DNA from: RCIO01 sp964629765
GTDB lineage: Bacteria; Pseudomonadota; Alphaproteobacteria; Rhizobiales; Rhizobiaceae
Direction: 5' to 3'
Assembly (NCBI GenBank): GCA_964629765.1
Contig: CAZVTK010000008.1
Coordinates: 1 to 64,000 of the forward strand
Length of the DNA: 64,000 bases
Part shown: piece by piece, positions 1-7,698 of the stretch
Layout of the letters: the number at the start of each line of letters is the position of its first letter
Position numbering within the stretch: the stretch's first letter is position 1
Notes under the pieces: generated by a model
What the model was told of the DNA's origin: nothing
The model's input: the letters and a program-made list of their open reading frames with translations, nothing else
The model's database searches: none
Made by a program: the position numbers and the translations under genes

Positions 1-246
1 CTCGCCCGGTTCCGGCGCATGGGCTATGTCGTCAGCCGCAGCGAGGTGAACCCCGTCCTCGTCGGCATCGGCGTCCCGGTGCTGACCCCGAAGGAAGGCC
101 GGCTCGTGGGCAGCCTCGCGCGGATCGTCGTCGCGCCCCGGTTCGAGGCCGACGAGGAGCGCCGGCATTCGGCGGAGCTGCTCGAGGCGGCCGGCCGGAT
201 CGGCGCGGAATATGCCCGGCTCCTCTCCGCGCAGGACCGCGCGTGA
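1..246 (+). CDS. IclR-family transcriptional regulator, C-terminal fragment (cut by window edge)
   Basis: The reading frame is open from base 1 and stops at 244-246, so only about 81 C-terminal residues are present. They match the end of the IclR effector-binding domain: a Ser-Arg-Ser-Glu-Val-Asn stretch followed by GIGVPV and a closing helix rich in Ala/Glu with an AGRIGAEYARL-like pattern. The N-terminal winged helix lies outside the window. The serine hydrolase gene follows 20 nt later on the same strand, so they are probably co-transcribed. The regulated genes are most likely the catabolic genes to the right, but that is inference. Confidence 0.7.
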   Translation, partial: LARFRRMGYVVSRSEVNPVLVGIGVPVLTPKEGRLVGSLARIVVAPRFEADEERRHSAELLEAAGRIGAEYARLLSAQDRA

Positions 247-265
247 AGCGTCTGAGGTCACGGCC

Positions 266-1432
266 ATGACGCCCTGGCGCGAGGTCGACGCCGCCCTGCT
301 CGCCGCGCTGGACGCCGGTGCGCTGTCGGGCGTCGTCGCCGCGGTGACGGATCGGTCCGGCCCCGTCTACATGAAGTCCGCCGGCGCATTGCGGCCGGGC
401 GGCCCGCCGATGCCGGACGATGCGATCTTCTGGATAGCCTCGATGGCGAAGGCGCTGTCGTCCGCCGCCGCGATGCAGCTCGTCGAGCGCGGAGCGCTGG
501 CGCTCGACACGCCGATCGCCGACCTGCTGCCCGGACTGGGCGAGGCCCGGATCCTGAGCGGCTTCGATGGGCGGGGACACCCCGTGCTGCGCTCCGCCTC
601 GACGCCGATCACGCTGCGCCACCTCCTGACCCACACGTCGGGACTGAGCGGCGCCGCATGGGACGAGTTGACCGCGCAATACGCGCGTCAGGCGGGACTG
701 CCCCCGGCGGACAGCCGCAGGCTGAGAGGGCTGGAACTGCCGCTGCTGTTCGAGCCGGGCGCCGGCTGGCACTACGGGATCTCGCACGAATGGGTGGGGC
801 TTGCCGTCGAGAACGCGGCCGGCCAGCCGCTGGACCTTTACATGAAGCGGCACCTCTTCGATCCGCTCGGCATGTCCGACACGACGTGGAGCCCGCGTCC
901 GCAAGACGCCGGCCGCCGCCCGGCCATCCTCCAGCGGCGGGACGACGGGGGATTGGAGCCGACGACGCGCGCGGCGACTGCCGACCCGGAATATGTCTCG
1001 GGCGGCGGCTACATGTACGCCACGGCCGGCGACTACCTCTCATTCATCCGCGCCATCCTGAATGACGGCGGCGGCGTGCTGGAGCCGGAGACGGTGGCGG
1101 AGATGAGCCGCAACCAGACGGGCTCGATCGCGGTCGGCCGCCTCGATCCGACGCCGGGCTATCCTGTCCGCCGCCATGTCTTCATGAACGGCTTCGCGCG
1201 GTGCTGGGGGCTCGGCTTCCAGATCAACCTGGAGCCGCTGCCGACGGGCCGCTCGGCGGGCAGCATGGCGTGGGGCGGCCTTGGCAACACGTTCTTCTGG
1301 ATCGACCGCGGGCGTGGGATCGGCGGCGTCTTCCTGACCCAGATCCTGCCTTTCTGCGACGCGTCGGCGCTGGCGGCGTTCGAGCGCTTCGAAGGCGCGG
1401 TCTATGCGGCGCTGGAGCGTCGATACGGATAA
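266..1432 (+). CDS. Serine hydrolase, beta-lactamase class C / esterase family
   Basis: 388 residues. The class C beta-lactamase/esterase fold is indicated by the SxxK nucleophile motif S59-M-A-K62 in a WIASMAK context, a Tyr motif YGI at about residue 170, and a late WGGLGNT stretch near residue 340 in place of the KTG box. These enzymes are usually esterases, amidases or D-aminopeptidases rather than true beta-lactamases, and no Sec signal is evident, so a cytoplasmic esterase/amidase is likely. The start at 266 was chosen because a GAGG ribosome site lies 8 nt upstream (254-257) and homology begins there; the longer frame from 212 overlaps the upstream IclR gene. It could hydrolyse an ester or amide in the neighbouring catabolic pathway (inference). 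Confidence 0.85.
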   Translation: MTPWREVDAALLAALDAGALSGVVAAVTDRSGPVYMKSAGALRPGGPPMPDDAIFWIASMAKALSSAAAMQLVERGALALDTPIADLLPGLGEARILSGFDGRGHPVLRSASTPITLRHLLTHTSGLSGAAWDELTAQYARQAGLPPADSRRLRGLELPLLFEPGAGWHYGISHEWVGLAVENAAGQPLDLYMKRHLFDPLGMSDTTWSPRPQDAGRRPAILQRRDDGGLEPTTRAATADPEYVSGGGYMYATAGDYLSFIRAILNDGGGVLEPETVAEMSRNQTGSIAVGRLDPTPGYPVRRHVFMNGFARCWGLGFQINLEPLPTGRSAGSMAWGGLGNTFFWIDRGRGIGGVFLTQILPFCDASALAAFERFEGAVYAALERRYG

Positions 1433-1448
1433 TGCGCCCGCGCGGAGC

Positions 1449-1476
1449 GGGCGCCGCACGTGTTGGTGCGGCGCCC
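1449..1476. terminator. Hairpin between convergent genes, probable bidirectional terminator
   Basis: A perfect 11-bp GC-rich stem with a 6-nt loop (arms 1449-1459 and 1466-1476) sits between the convergent stops of the serine hydrolase and the TctC-like gene. There is no long T tract, so termination efficiency is uncertain. Confidence 0.55.
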
Positions 1477-1488
1477 GGCAGCCTTGCT

Positions 1489-2448
1489 TCATTCGGGCGT
1501 GAAGTTCGCGGCCTGCGCGGCCCTCGTCAGGAAGTCGATCTCGCCGCGATATTGCGTGAGCTGATCCTGGGGCGTCGAGCCGATGGCGTCGCCCGCGGCG
1601 CTCTCGCGGAACTGCTTGACGACCTCGGGAAGCTGCATGATGGAGCCGATCTCCGCGGCCAGCTTGTCGATGATCGGCTGCGGCGTTCCGAGCGGAGCCC
1701 AGAGCCCGTAGTAGAAGCCGACCTCGAAGTCCTTGACGCCGAGTTCCGCCACGCTGGAGATGTTCGGGAAGGCGGCCATGCGCCGGCTTACGAAGAGCGG
1801 CCGGATCTTGCCTTCGTCGACCAGCGCCTGGGGCACGTTGGCGGCGGTGGCCATGTCGATCTCGCCCGTCAGCATCGCCTCGATCGTCCGCGCCTGCCCG
1901 TTATAGGGGACGGGCGTGAAGATGAGGCCGGTCCGATCCGCCAGCAGCCTGGTCACCAGCCAGCTCGGCACGCCGGCCTGGCCGAAGAGCACGCCGCCAT
2001 CCTTCTGCTTCTCCTTGGAATAGGCGAGCAGCCCGTCGAAATCCTTGACCGGCAGGTCGGCGCGGACCAGATAGACGTAGCTGTGGACCATCAGGTTCGA
2101 CACTGGCGCGAGATCGTCGCCGCCGACCACGCCGCCGGTCTTCATGAGGACCGGATTCACGCCGGACAGGGGGCCGTAGTAGAGCGTATAGCCGTCCGGG
2201 GCCGCCCGCTTGACCTCGTTGGCCGCCACGCTGCCGCCGGCTCCGGGACGGGATTCGACCACGACCGGCTGGCCGAGCCGCTCGGAAAGCACGCTCGTGA
2301 AATGGCGCGCCGTCAGGTCGACCGGCCCGCCCGCCGCGAAACCGACCAGAACATGGACCGGCTTGTCGGGATAGGTCTGCGCGCCCGCCGGGCCGGCAAG
2401 CAGCAGGAGGGTTCCGAGGAACCCCAGAAAGCGTCCTGTCATCTTCAT
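1489..2448 (-). CDS. Tripartite tricarboxylate transporter substrate-binding protein (TctC/Bug family)
   Basis: 319 residues with a typical Sec signal (MKMTGRFLGFLGTLLLLAGP, cleavage after AGA-Q), then a YPDKPV opening and a VGFAAGGPVD motif characteristic of Bug/TctC periplasmic proteins, which bind carboxylates by two bridging waters. The start at 2448 has a GGGAGA site just upstream; the longer frame to 2697 runs into the previous gene. It is the last gene of the minus-strand operon beginning with IclR at 5719. Its membrane partners TctB and TctA are encoded about 9.5 kb away on the plus strand in the same island, so this is very probably one split transporter. The ligand is unknown. Confidence 0.92.
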   Translation of the reverse strand: MKMTGRFLGFLGTLLLLAGPAGAQTYPDKPVHVLVGFAAGGPVDLTARHFTSVLSERLGQPVVVESRPGAGGSVAANEVKRAAPDGYTLYYGPLSGVNPVLMKTGGVVGGDDLAPVSNLMVHSYVYLVRADLPVKDFDGLLAYSKEKQKDGGVLFGQAGVPSWLVTRLLADRTGLIFTPVPYNGQARTIEAMLTGEIDMATAANVPQALVDEGKIRPLFVSRRMAAFPNISSVAELGVKDFEVGFYYGLWAPLGTPQPIIDKLAAEIGSIMQLPEVVKQFRESAAGDAIGSTPQDQLTQYRGEIDFLTRAAQAANFTPE

Positions 2449-2515
2449 GTCACGTCTCCCTGTGTGGTCTTGGATATGGCCGGCGGACAGGCGCTGCCGC
2501 GCCGGCACTGCTTCC

Positions 2516-3460
2516 TCACGCCCCGCCGCGGGCACGCCTGTATTCCTCGAAGACTGCCCGCAGGCGCGCCACCTCCTCCGGCGGCGTCCGCTCGAGCACG
2601 CCGAAATCGGCCTTCCATTCGTGCGAATCGCTCCACCGCAGCGGCGACTGCACCGTCGTGCGCGGCGCGGCCGCGCGCTCCAGAAGCCGCAGGGCAAGGT
2701 CCAGCGTCAGCGCCTGGGATTCGGGATCGTGCGGGCGGCCGGCGCCGTTGCCGAGCGGAAAGTCGCTGAACAGGCAGCGCGGGACGCCGCAGTGCTCCAC
2801 GATGTCCCTGGCGCAGGCCATGACCACCGTGGCGATGCCGTGGGCCTCGAGATAGCGGGCCGTCAGGCTGAGCGTCTGATGGCAGACGGGACAGTTCGGC
2901 ACGAGGATCGCCGCGTCGACCTCGTCCTCGCGGCAGCGCTTCAGCACCTCGGGGCAGTCGATGCCGACCGTGTGGCGCGGGTCCTGTAGCGTGGGAACGC
3001 CGTGGAAGCGTCTCGCCATGCGGCCGACGCGCCCCGCGGCAACCGCGGCGCGCAGCGCCGGCAGGGGAAACCAGCACCGGCTGTCCTCCATGCTCGTATG
3101 CTTGCGGTCGATGCCCACATGCGCGACGCGCAGGTCCGGATCCTGCGCCATCTCGCCGGAATAGACCGCGAAGAACTTGGCGGCCGCGTTGTAGGGAGCG
3201 CCGGGCCCCTGCTCGCCCTTGTCCGGCTGATAGGGGGCGGCGGTGGTAATCAGCGTGACGGTGGAATGCGACAGATCCTTCGACAGCGGTTGAAAGGGCA
3301 CGTCGGCATAGTGGGCCCACCGGAACGGATCGTCGTAGCCGAGAGCGCGGTACTTGTCGTGGACGCGCTTCATGTAGGGGATGGGCACGTCGTCCTCGGG
3401 CGCGTAGCCCATCTGCCTCGCTATCTCGCTCTGACTGACCTTCTCCATCGCATCCGCCAT
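2516..3460 (-). CDS. GrdB/PrdB-like reductase family protein (glycine/sarcosine/betaine/proline reductase component B homologue)
   Basis: About 314 residues. The family is indicated by the sequence around residues 189-194, NCPVCH, followed by QTLSLTARYLEAHGIAT, which corresponds to the redox-active region of selenoprotein B-type subunits of glycine and D-proline reductases. Those clostridial enzymes use selenocysteine; here cysteines 190 and 193 are present and no in-frame UGA occurs. Clostridial relatives cleave a reductive C-N bond anaerobically, but the role of the shorter proteobacterial members is unknown. No other Grd/Prd subunits are nearby. The start is uncertain: ATG codons at 3460, 3484 and 3529 are in frame and none has a good ribosome site. 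Its last codons lie inside one arm of a 34-bp inverted repeat whose other arm is just upstream of the gene. Confidence 0.7.
   Translation of the reverse strand: MADAMEKVSQSEIARQMGYAPEDDVPIPYMKRVHDKYRALGYDDPFRWAHYADVPFQPLSKDLSHSTVTLITTAAPYQPDKGEQGPGAPYNAAAKFFAVYSGEMAQDPDLRVAHVGIDRKHTSMEDSRCWFPLPALRAAVAAGRVGRMARRFHGVPTLQDPRHTVGIDCPEVLKRCREDEVDAAILVPNCPVCHQTLSLTARYLEAHGIATVVMACARDIVEHCGVPRCLFSDFPLGNGAGRPHDPESQALTLDLALRLLERAAAPRTTVQSPLRWSDSHEWKADFGVLERTPPEEVARLRAVFEEYRRARGGA
2531..2564. repeat. 34-bp inverted repeat, left arm (inside 3' end of GrdB-like gene)
   Basis: This arm is the exact reverse complement of 3487-3520. On the minus strand it encodes LRAVFEEYRRA near the C-terminus of the GrdB-like protein. 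Similarity stops abruptly on both sides. Confidence 0.9.
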
Positions 3461-3486
3461 GTCGTTTCGGTGTGTCGCTGCCATGC

Positions 3487-3520
3487 CCTGCGGGCAGTCT
3501 TCGAGGAATACAGGCGTGCC
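3487..3520. repeat. 34-bp inverted repeat, right arm (upstream of GrdB-like gene)
   Basis: Exact reverse complement of 2531-2564; the arms are 922 bp apart and enclose nearly the whole GrdB-like gene. On the plus strand this arm reads the same C-terminal codons as the gene end. It lies in the short gap between the GrdB-like and DUF4286-like genes. It could be a recombination substrate for inversion, a scar of an inverted duplication, or an assembly artefact. Confidence 0.9.
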
Positions 3521-3525
3521 GCCCG

Positions 3526-3861
3526 TCACGGGCCCTCCTGCGCGGGCAGAAGCGTGAAGAACCAGGACTCGCGCTTCTGCTCCATGGAGTCGTCCAGCGG
3601 CATGCGCGGGGTTCCCGACCGCTCGGCCAGATGCGCCCTGACGGCGGACAGGTCGTCGGTCTCGATCTCGTAGATCGCCATGTAGGCGTAGGGAAAAGCC
3701 TGCTGGCTCCGCTGCACCTCGCTCAGCCGGTAGCGGCGCGCGGCGGTGATGCCCGGTATCTGCAACACGTCGGGAATGTGGCGGCGATCGTACCAGTCGT
3801 GGAACGCGGCATCCCGGCCCGGAACCGCGTTGGTGAATGCGATGAGGAGGTGCTTTGCCAT
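3526..3861 (-). CDS. DUF4286-like / dimeric alpha-beta barrel protein
   Basis: 111 residues beginning MAKHLLIAFTN. The pattern of an N-terminal strand, then DWYDRRHIPDVLQIPG, then ARRYRL and AYMAIYEIE matches small ferredoxin-like dimeric alpha-beta barrel proteins (DUF4286/EthD-like), which often sit in catabolic operons as isomerase or auxiliary proteins. The start at 3861 fits where homology begins; the frame continues to 3924 but would run into the SDR gene. It lies 52 nt after the SDR stop and 65 nt before the GrdB-like start. The specific function is not known. Confidence 0.7.
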   Translation of the reverse strand: MAKHLLIAFTNAVPGRDAAFHDWYDRRHIPDVLQIPGITAARRYRLSEVQRSQQAFPYAYMAIYEIETDDLSAVRAHLAERSGTPRMPLDDSMEQKRESWFFTLLPAQEGP

Positions 3862-3913
3862 GCTGCTCTCGTCGGTCAGCCGGATGCGGCGGTGGGCGGT
3901 GCGGCGGCCGGGC

Positions 3914-4849
3914 TCATCCCGCACCCCGCTGCGCCGGGTTGGACATGTCCCTGCCGATGGTGCTCCGGAACCTGCTGCGCAGCGCCTCGACGGTCCAGTT
4001 GCCGTCGCAGAACGCCGACGCCACGATCCGCGGCTGCGACCACAGCTCCAGGCGGTCGCCGGCGATTCCTATGATCTGGCCGTTGACGTATCCGGCCTCA
4101 TCGGAAGCCAGATAGGCGACGCCGGCGCCGACGGCGGACGCGTCCATCGTCGCGGCCTTCGGCTGCATCGCGGCGGAGATGCCGAGCGCCCGCCGCAGAT
4201 CGCCGACGCCCTGCGGCATCTTCAGGTCGGCCATGCGCGTGACGGCGCTCGGCGAAATGGCGTTGACCGTGATGCCGTGGAGGCCGAGCTCCTGCGCCAG
4301 CATCCAGGTCAGCCCCAGAATGCCCGACTTGGCGACGGTGTAGCCGTTCGAGCCGGGCAGGCCGACGAGCCCGGAAAGGGAGGTGAAGTTGACGATGCGG
4401 CCAAAACCCTGGCCGATCATCGCGGGCGCCACCGCGCGGCAGCACAGGAAATGGCCCCGCATATGCACGGCCACCTGCCGGTCCCAGACGTCGGCCGGCG
4501 TATCGACCAGCAGGCTGCGGATGATGATGCCGGCGGTGTTGACCAGAATGTCCACGCGCCCGTAGGCCGACAGGCACGCGTCGACGAGGCCCGCGGCGTC
4601 GGCTTCCTCGGCGACCGAGCCGAGATGCGCGATCGCCTCGCCGCCGCCGGCGCGGATTTCCGCCACGGTCTCGTCCGCAGGGCCGGCGCGCGGCGTCGAG
4701 CCGTCGATGTCGACGCCGTAGTCGTTGACGACGATCTTCGCGCCCATGCCGGCGAGGACGAGCGCCACGCCGCGCCCGATGCCGCGGCCGCCGCCGGTCA
4801 CGATCGCCACCTTGCCGTCAAGCAGTCCTGTTGAATTGTCGCTGGTCAT
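3914..4849 (-). CDS. Short-chain dehydrogenase/reductase (SDR), hydroxyacyl-type
   Basis: 311 residues. A Rossmann cofactor motif TGGGRGIGRG near the N-terminus is followed by NDYGVDIDG, which resembles the SDR domain of peroxisomal-type hydroxyacyl-CoA dehydrogenases. It has a VNTAG strand and the catalytic pair Ser plus YTVAK. A C-terminal extension of about 50 residues beyond the classical SDR core may contribute to substrate binding. The ATG at 4849 is preceded by an AGGCGA-like site. It is the second gene of the operon running from IclR (5719) to TctC (1489). It likely oxidises a hydroxyl group of a pathway intermediate with NAD(P); the substrate is unknown. Confidence 0.88.
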   Translation of the reverse strand: MTSDNSTGLLDGKVAIVTGGGRGIGRGVALVLAGMGAKIVVNDYGVDIDGSTPRAGPADETVAEIRAGGGEAIAHLGSVAEEADAAGLVDACLSAYGRVDILVNTAGIIIRSLLVDTPADVWDRQVAVHMRGHFLCCRAVAPAMIGQGFGRIVNFTSLSGLVGLPGSNGYTVAKSGILGLTWMLAQELGLHGITVNAISPSAVTRMADLKMPQGVGDLRRALGISAAMQPKAATMDASAVGAGVAYLASDEAGYVNGQIIGIAGDRLELWSQPRIVASAFCDGNWTVEALRSRFRSTIGRDMSNPAQRGAG

Positions 4850-4888
4850 TTCGTCGCCTGTAAGTCCATCTCTACCGCGCAAAATACC

Positions 4889-5719
4889 TCATTGTTTAGA
4901 TATGGTTTTTCTGTATTCCTCGATATCTCGGGCATATTCATTGTCATGTGCATCGGGAATAGAAATTTTACCCCAGTATTCATCGTTTATTCGCGACCCG
5001 AGCTCCCTCGCGACCTGGACGATATTTGTTATCACGCGCGTGTACTCGTCCGCGGTCTGCCGGGTGCTGGGGATGGAGATGCTGACGGCCATGGGCGTGG
5101 GTTCCTTCTCCGCCTTGAAGGCCACGCCGATCGAGGAGATGCCCTCGAACAATTCGTCGATGATGATGCTCCAGCCGCGCCTGCGGATCTGCTGAATATC
5201 GGCGAGCAAAGCGCCGAGATCGGTCCTGGTCTTGCCCGTGGAGGCGGTGAGCGGAGCGGACGAGAAGAGCGCCACCACCTCCTCGTCGCTCATGCGGGCG
5301 AGCAGGGCCTTGCCGCCCGCCGAGGCGTTGGCGGGCAGGAGCTTGCCCGGGTCGACCTGGAACGTACGGTCGTAGCTGCCGGGAATGCGGCTGAGCAGCA
5401 TGACGCTGGCGCCGCTGAGGACCGACACCCAGGAGGTGCAGTCGGTGCTGTCGACGAGCTGCCTGGCGCCGCGGTTGACCAGATCGGCGAGGCGGTTCTC
5501 GGCCTGGAAGAGGATGCCGAGGCGATAGGCGAGCGGCCCGGTGCGGTAGCTGCGGTCGGGATTGCGCTGGACGAGTCCGACCGAGCCCAGCGCCGCCAGC
5601 ATGCGGGATACCGCGCTGGGCGTCAGGTCCAGCGCCCTCGCGGCCGCGCCCACCGTGATGGACGGGCTCTGCGCGTTGAACAGCGTCAGGATCTCGGCAG
5701 CCTTGCGAACGGTCTTCAT
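4889..5719 (-). CDS. IclR-family transcriptional regulator
   Basis: 276 residues. An N-terminal winged helix-turn-helix (KAAEILTLFNAQSPSITVGA then LDLTPSAVSRMLAAL) is followed by the IclR effector domain, with the conserved SAGGKALLA segment near residue 140 and a GISSIGVAFK stretch. The ATG at 5719 has a good GAGAGGA ribosome site. It is transcribed away from the TPP-enzyme/HyuAB/TctBA operon, and the 154-bp gap between them contains a TTGCA-N5-TGCAA palindrome. This gene probably regulates both divergent operons and itself. The inducer is unknown. Confidence 0.9.
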   Translation of the reverse strand: MKTVRKAAEILTLFNAQSPSITVGAAARALDLTPSAVSRMLAALGSVGLVQRNPDRSYRTGPLAYRLGILFQAENRLADLVNRGARQLVDSTDCTSWVSVLSGASVMLLSRIPGSYDRTFQVDPGKLLPANASAGGKALLARMSDEEVVALFSSAPLTASTGKTRTDLGALLADIQQIRRRGWSIIIDELFEGISSIGVAFKAEKEPTPMAVSISIPSTRQTADEYTRVITNIVQVARELGSRINDEYWGKISIPDAHDNEYARDIEEYRKTISKQ

Positions 5720-5785
5720 GTCCTCTCGTCGGCGTCTATGGCAGCCATCCGGGGCAACCATCTGAGGCAGCAATCAGCGTCGTTT

Positions 5786-5813
5786 TTGCACTATTTGCAA
5801 CATGTTTTATTAT
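5786..5813 (+). promoter_or_regulatory. Candidate promoter with overlapping IclR operator palindrome
   Basis: In the AT-rich gap between IclR and the TPP enzyme, TTGCA-N5-TGCAA (5786-5800) is a perfect 5-bp inverted repeat. It overlaps a possible -35 (TTGCAC, 5786-5791) that is 16 nt from a possible -10 (TATTAT, 5808-5813). The arrangement would suit repression or activation of the rightward operon by the adjacent IclR protein. No experimental signal is available. Confidence 0.4.
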
Positions 5814-5873
5814 TGACAAAAATCAGGCCGTTTGCAAGGTTTTTCGAAGCCGCAGACACATGGATCCGCTCCG

Positions 5874-7625
5874 ATGCCCGAAATCGCCGTCGCAACCCCT
5901 TCCGCCGGGGCCTCCGCCAACCAGACCGTCGCCCAGCGCCTGGTGGCCGACCTGCGCCGGCATGGCGTCGAGATGTTCATCGGCCAGAGCATCCCGAGCG
6001 CCGTGACGCTGGCCGGCGAGGACGACGGCATCCGGCAGATCCTCGTGCGTACGGAAAAGACCGGGGCGATGATCGCCGACGGCTATGCGCGCGTTTCCGG
6101 AAAGGTCCCGGTGGTCACGTCGCTGGCGGGGCCGGGCACGCCTTTGTTGATGGCTGGCCTCGGCGAGGCCTTCCATGCCTCCATCCCCATGGTGGCGCTG
6201 CTCCAGGTCGTGCCGCGCCAGCACCGCGACAGGAATTACGCGCAGGATTTCGACGACTTGGCTGCGCTGAAGACCGTCACCAAGGCGGTGTATTACGTCG
6301 ACCGGGCCGATCGCGTCGCCGACTATGTCGACCAGGCTTTCGCGCTCGCCGCGTCCGGCCGGCCCGGGCCCGTCGCGCTGCTGCTGCCGCCGGACCTGCT
6401 GGAGGAGACCGCGCAGGTATCGCATGGGCGCGCAGCGACCTACGGCACCTATCCGATCGATCGCGTGTCGGCGGACCCGTCGGCCGTGCGCGAGGCGGCC
6501 GCGCTGCTGGCCGGCGCCCGCAATCCGCTGATCGTCGCCGGCGGCGGCGTCCACAGCTCCGGCGCGGTCGAGGCGCTTGCCTGGTTCCAGGACGTGGCGG
6601 GGATCCCGGTCGCCACGACGCTGATGGGCAAGGGCTCTGTATGCGACACCCATGAGCTCTCGCTCGGCCTCGTCGGCTACACGATGGGGCGCTATGCGCT
6701 CGGCCACTATGTCCGGCCCCTCATCGACGAGGCCGACGTGATCCTGCTGGTGGGCACGCGGACCAACCAGAACGGCACCAATGGCTGGACCGCCCTTCCC
6801 CGCAGCGCCAGGTTCATCCATATCGACGTGGACAGCAGGGAGATCGGGCGCAACTACGAGGCGCTGCGCGTGCTGGGCGACGCGCGGCTGACGCTCGACG
6901 CGCTGCGCAAGGAGATGGAGGCGGTCGGGCTCTCCCGATGCCAGGCCGGACGCGGCGAGCGCATCGAGCGCATCCGGCGCGGCCGGGCCGAGAGGGAGAA
7001 GGACATCGCCGCGCTGCTGGCAGCCGACACGAAGCCGATCCGGCCGGAACGCCTGATGGCGGAGCTGCGCGGCTTCGTGACGCCGGAAACGGTGGTGTGC
7101 GCGGATGCGAGCTATTCGACGGTCTGGGCCGGCGTCTACCTGGACGCGTTGCGCGCCGGCATGCGCTTCATCACGCCGCGGGGGCTGGCCGGGATAGGCT
7201 GGGGGTTCCCGATCGCCCTCGGCGTCGCGCTGGCGCGGCCGCATCAGCGCGTCGTCAACATCTCCGGCGACGGCGGATTCGGATATGCGTGGTCCGAGAT
7301 GGAAACCGCCGTCAGGCACCGCATCGACAACATCGTCCAGATCGTGCTGAACAATCAGGTGCTCGGCTATCAGAAAGAGGCGGAGGACGCCTCCTACGGC
7401 CGCCACACCCCGGGTCTCCATTTCGCGCCGGTCGACCATGCGGCGATAGCCAGGGCTTGCGGCTGGCGGGCCTTCCGCGTCGAGGAGCCCGCCGACCTGC
7501 GGGCCGCGCTCGAAGGGGCGTTCGGCGCCGGCGGCCCCGCGCTCATCGACGTCGTCAGCGACCCGCGGGCGTGGCCGCCGATCCAGGGCTTCGAAGGCCG
7601 GCTGGCGCCATCCTTCGCGGATTGA
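5874..7625 (+). CDS. Thiamine pyrophosphate-dependent enzyme (acetolactate synthase / 2-oxoacid decarboxylase-like)
   Basis: 583 residues with the three-domain TPP enzyme layout. The N-terminal PYR domain has the catalytic Glu at residue 61 (VRTEKTGAMIADGYARV). The central FAD/nucleotide-type domain has the NPLIVAGGG start. The C-terminal PP domain has the GDGGFGYAWSEM motif near residue 465 and a downstream NNQVLGY for Mg-diphosphate binding. This group is annotated as acetolactate synthase large subunit-like, but relatives include benzoylformate, sulfopyruvate and oxalyl-CoA decarboxylases; no small regulatory subunit is nearby, so branched-chain biosynthesis is unlikely. The ATG at 5874 was preferred over an upstream TTG at 5832. 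It is the first gene of the plus-strand operon with HyuA, HyuB and TctBA. Confidence 0.88.
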   Translation: MPEIAVATPSAGASANQTVAQRLVADLRRHGVEMFIGQSIPSAVTLAGEDDGIRQILVRTEKTGAMIADGYARVSGKVPVVTSLAGPGTPLLMAGLGEAFHASIPMVALLQVVPRQHRDRNYAQDFDDLAALKTVTKAVYYVDRADRVADYVDQAFALAASGRPGPVALLLPPDLLEETAQVSHGRAATYGTYPIDRVSADPSAVREAAALLAGARNPLIVAGGGVHSSGAVEALAWFQDVAGIPVATTLMGKGSVCDTHELSLGLVGYTMGRYALGHYVRPLIDEADVILLVGTRTNQNGTNGWTALPRSARFIHIDVDSREIGRNYEALRVLGDARLTLDALRKEMEAVGLSRCQAGRGERIERIRRGRAEREKDIAALLAADTKPIRPERLMAELRGFVTPETVVCADASYSTVWAGVYLDALRAGMRFITPRGLAGIGWGFPIALGVALARPHQRVVNISGDGGFGYAWSEMETAVRHRIDNIVQIVLNNQVLGYQKEAEDASYGRHTPGLHFAPVDHAAIARACGWRAFRVEEPADLRAALEGAFGAGGPALIDVVSDPRAWPPIQGFEGRLAPSFAD

Positions 7626-7698
7626 TCCGCCCGACGTTTCAAGATGACGCGTCGGCCGGCTCGGACCGGCGCAGCGCGTACGGCAAGGGGCCAACGCC

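Noticed and set aside
266..1432. True antibiotic-resistance beta-lactamase
   Set aside because: No signal peptide or KTG motif; catabolic neighbourhood favours an esterase or amidase.
2516..3460. Selenoprotein with in-frame UGA
   Set aside because: The active-site codons are Cys and the frame is uninterrupted, so no SECIS is needed.
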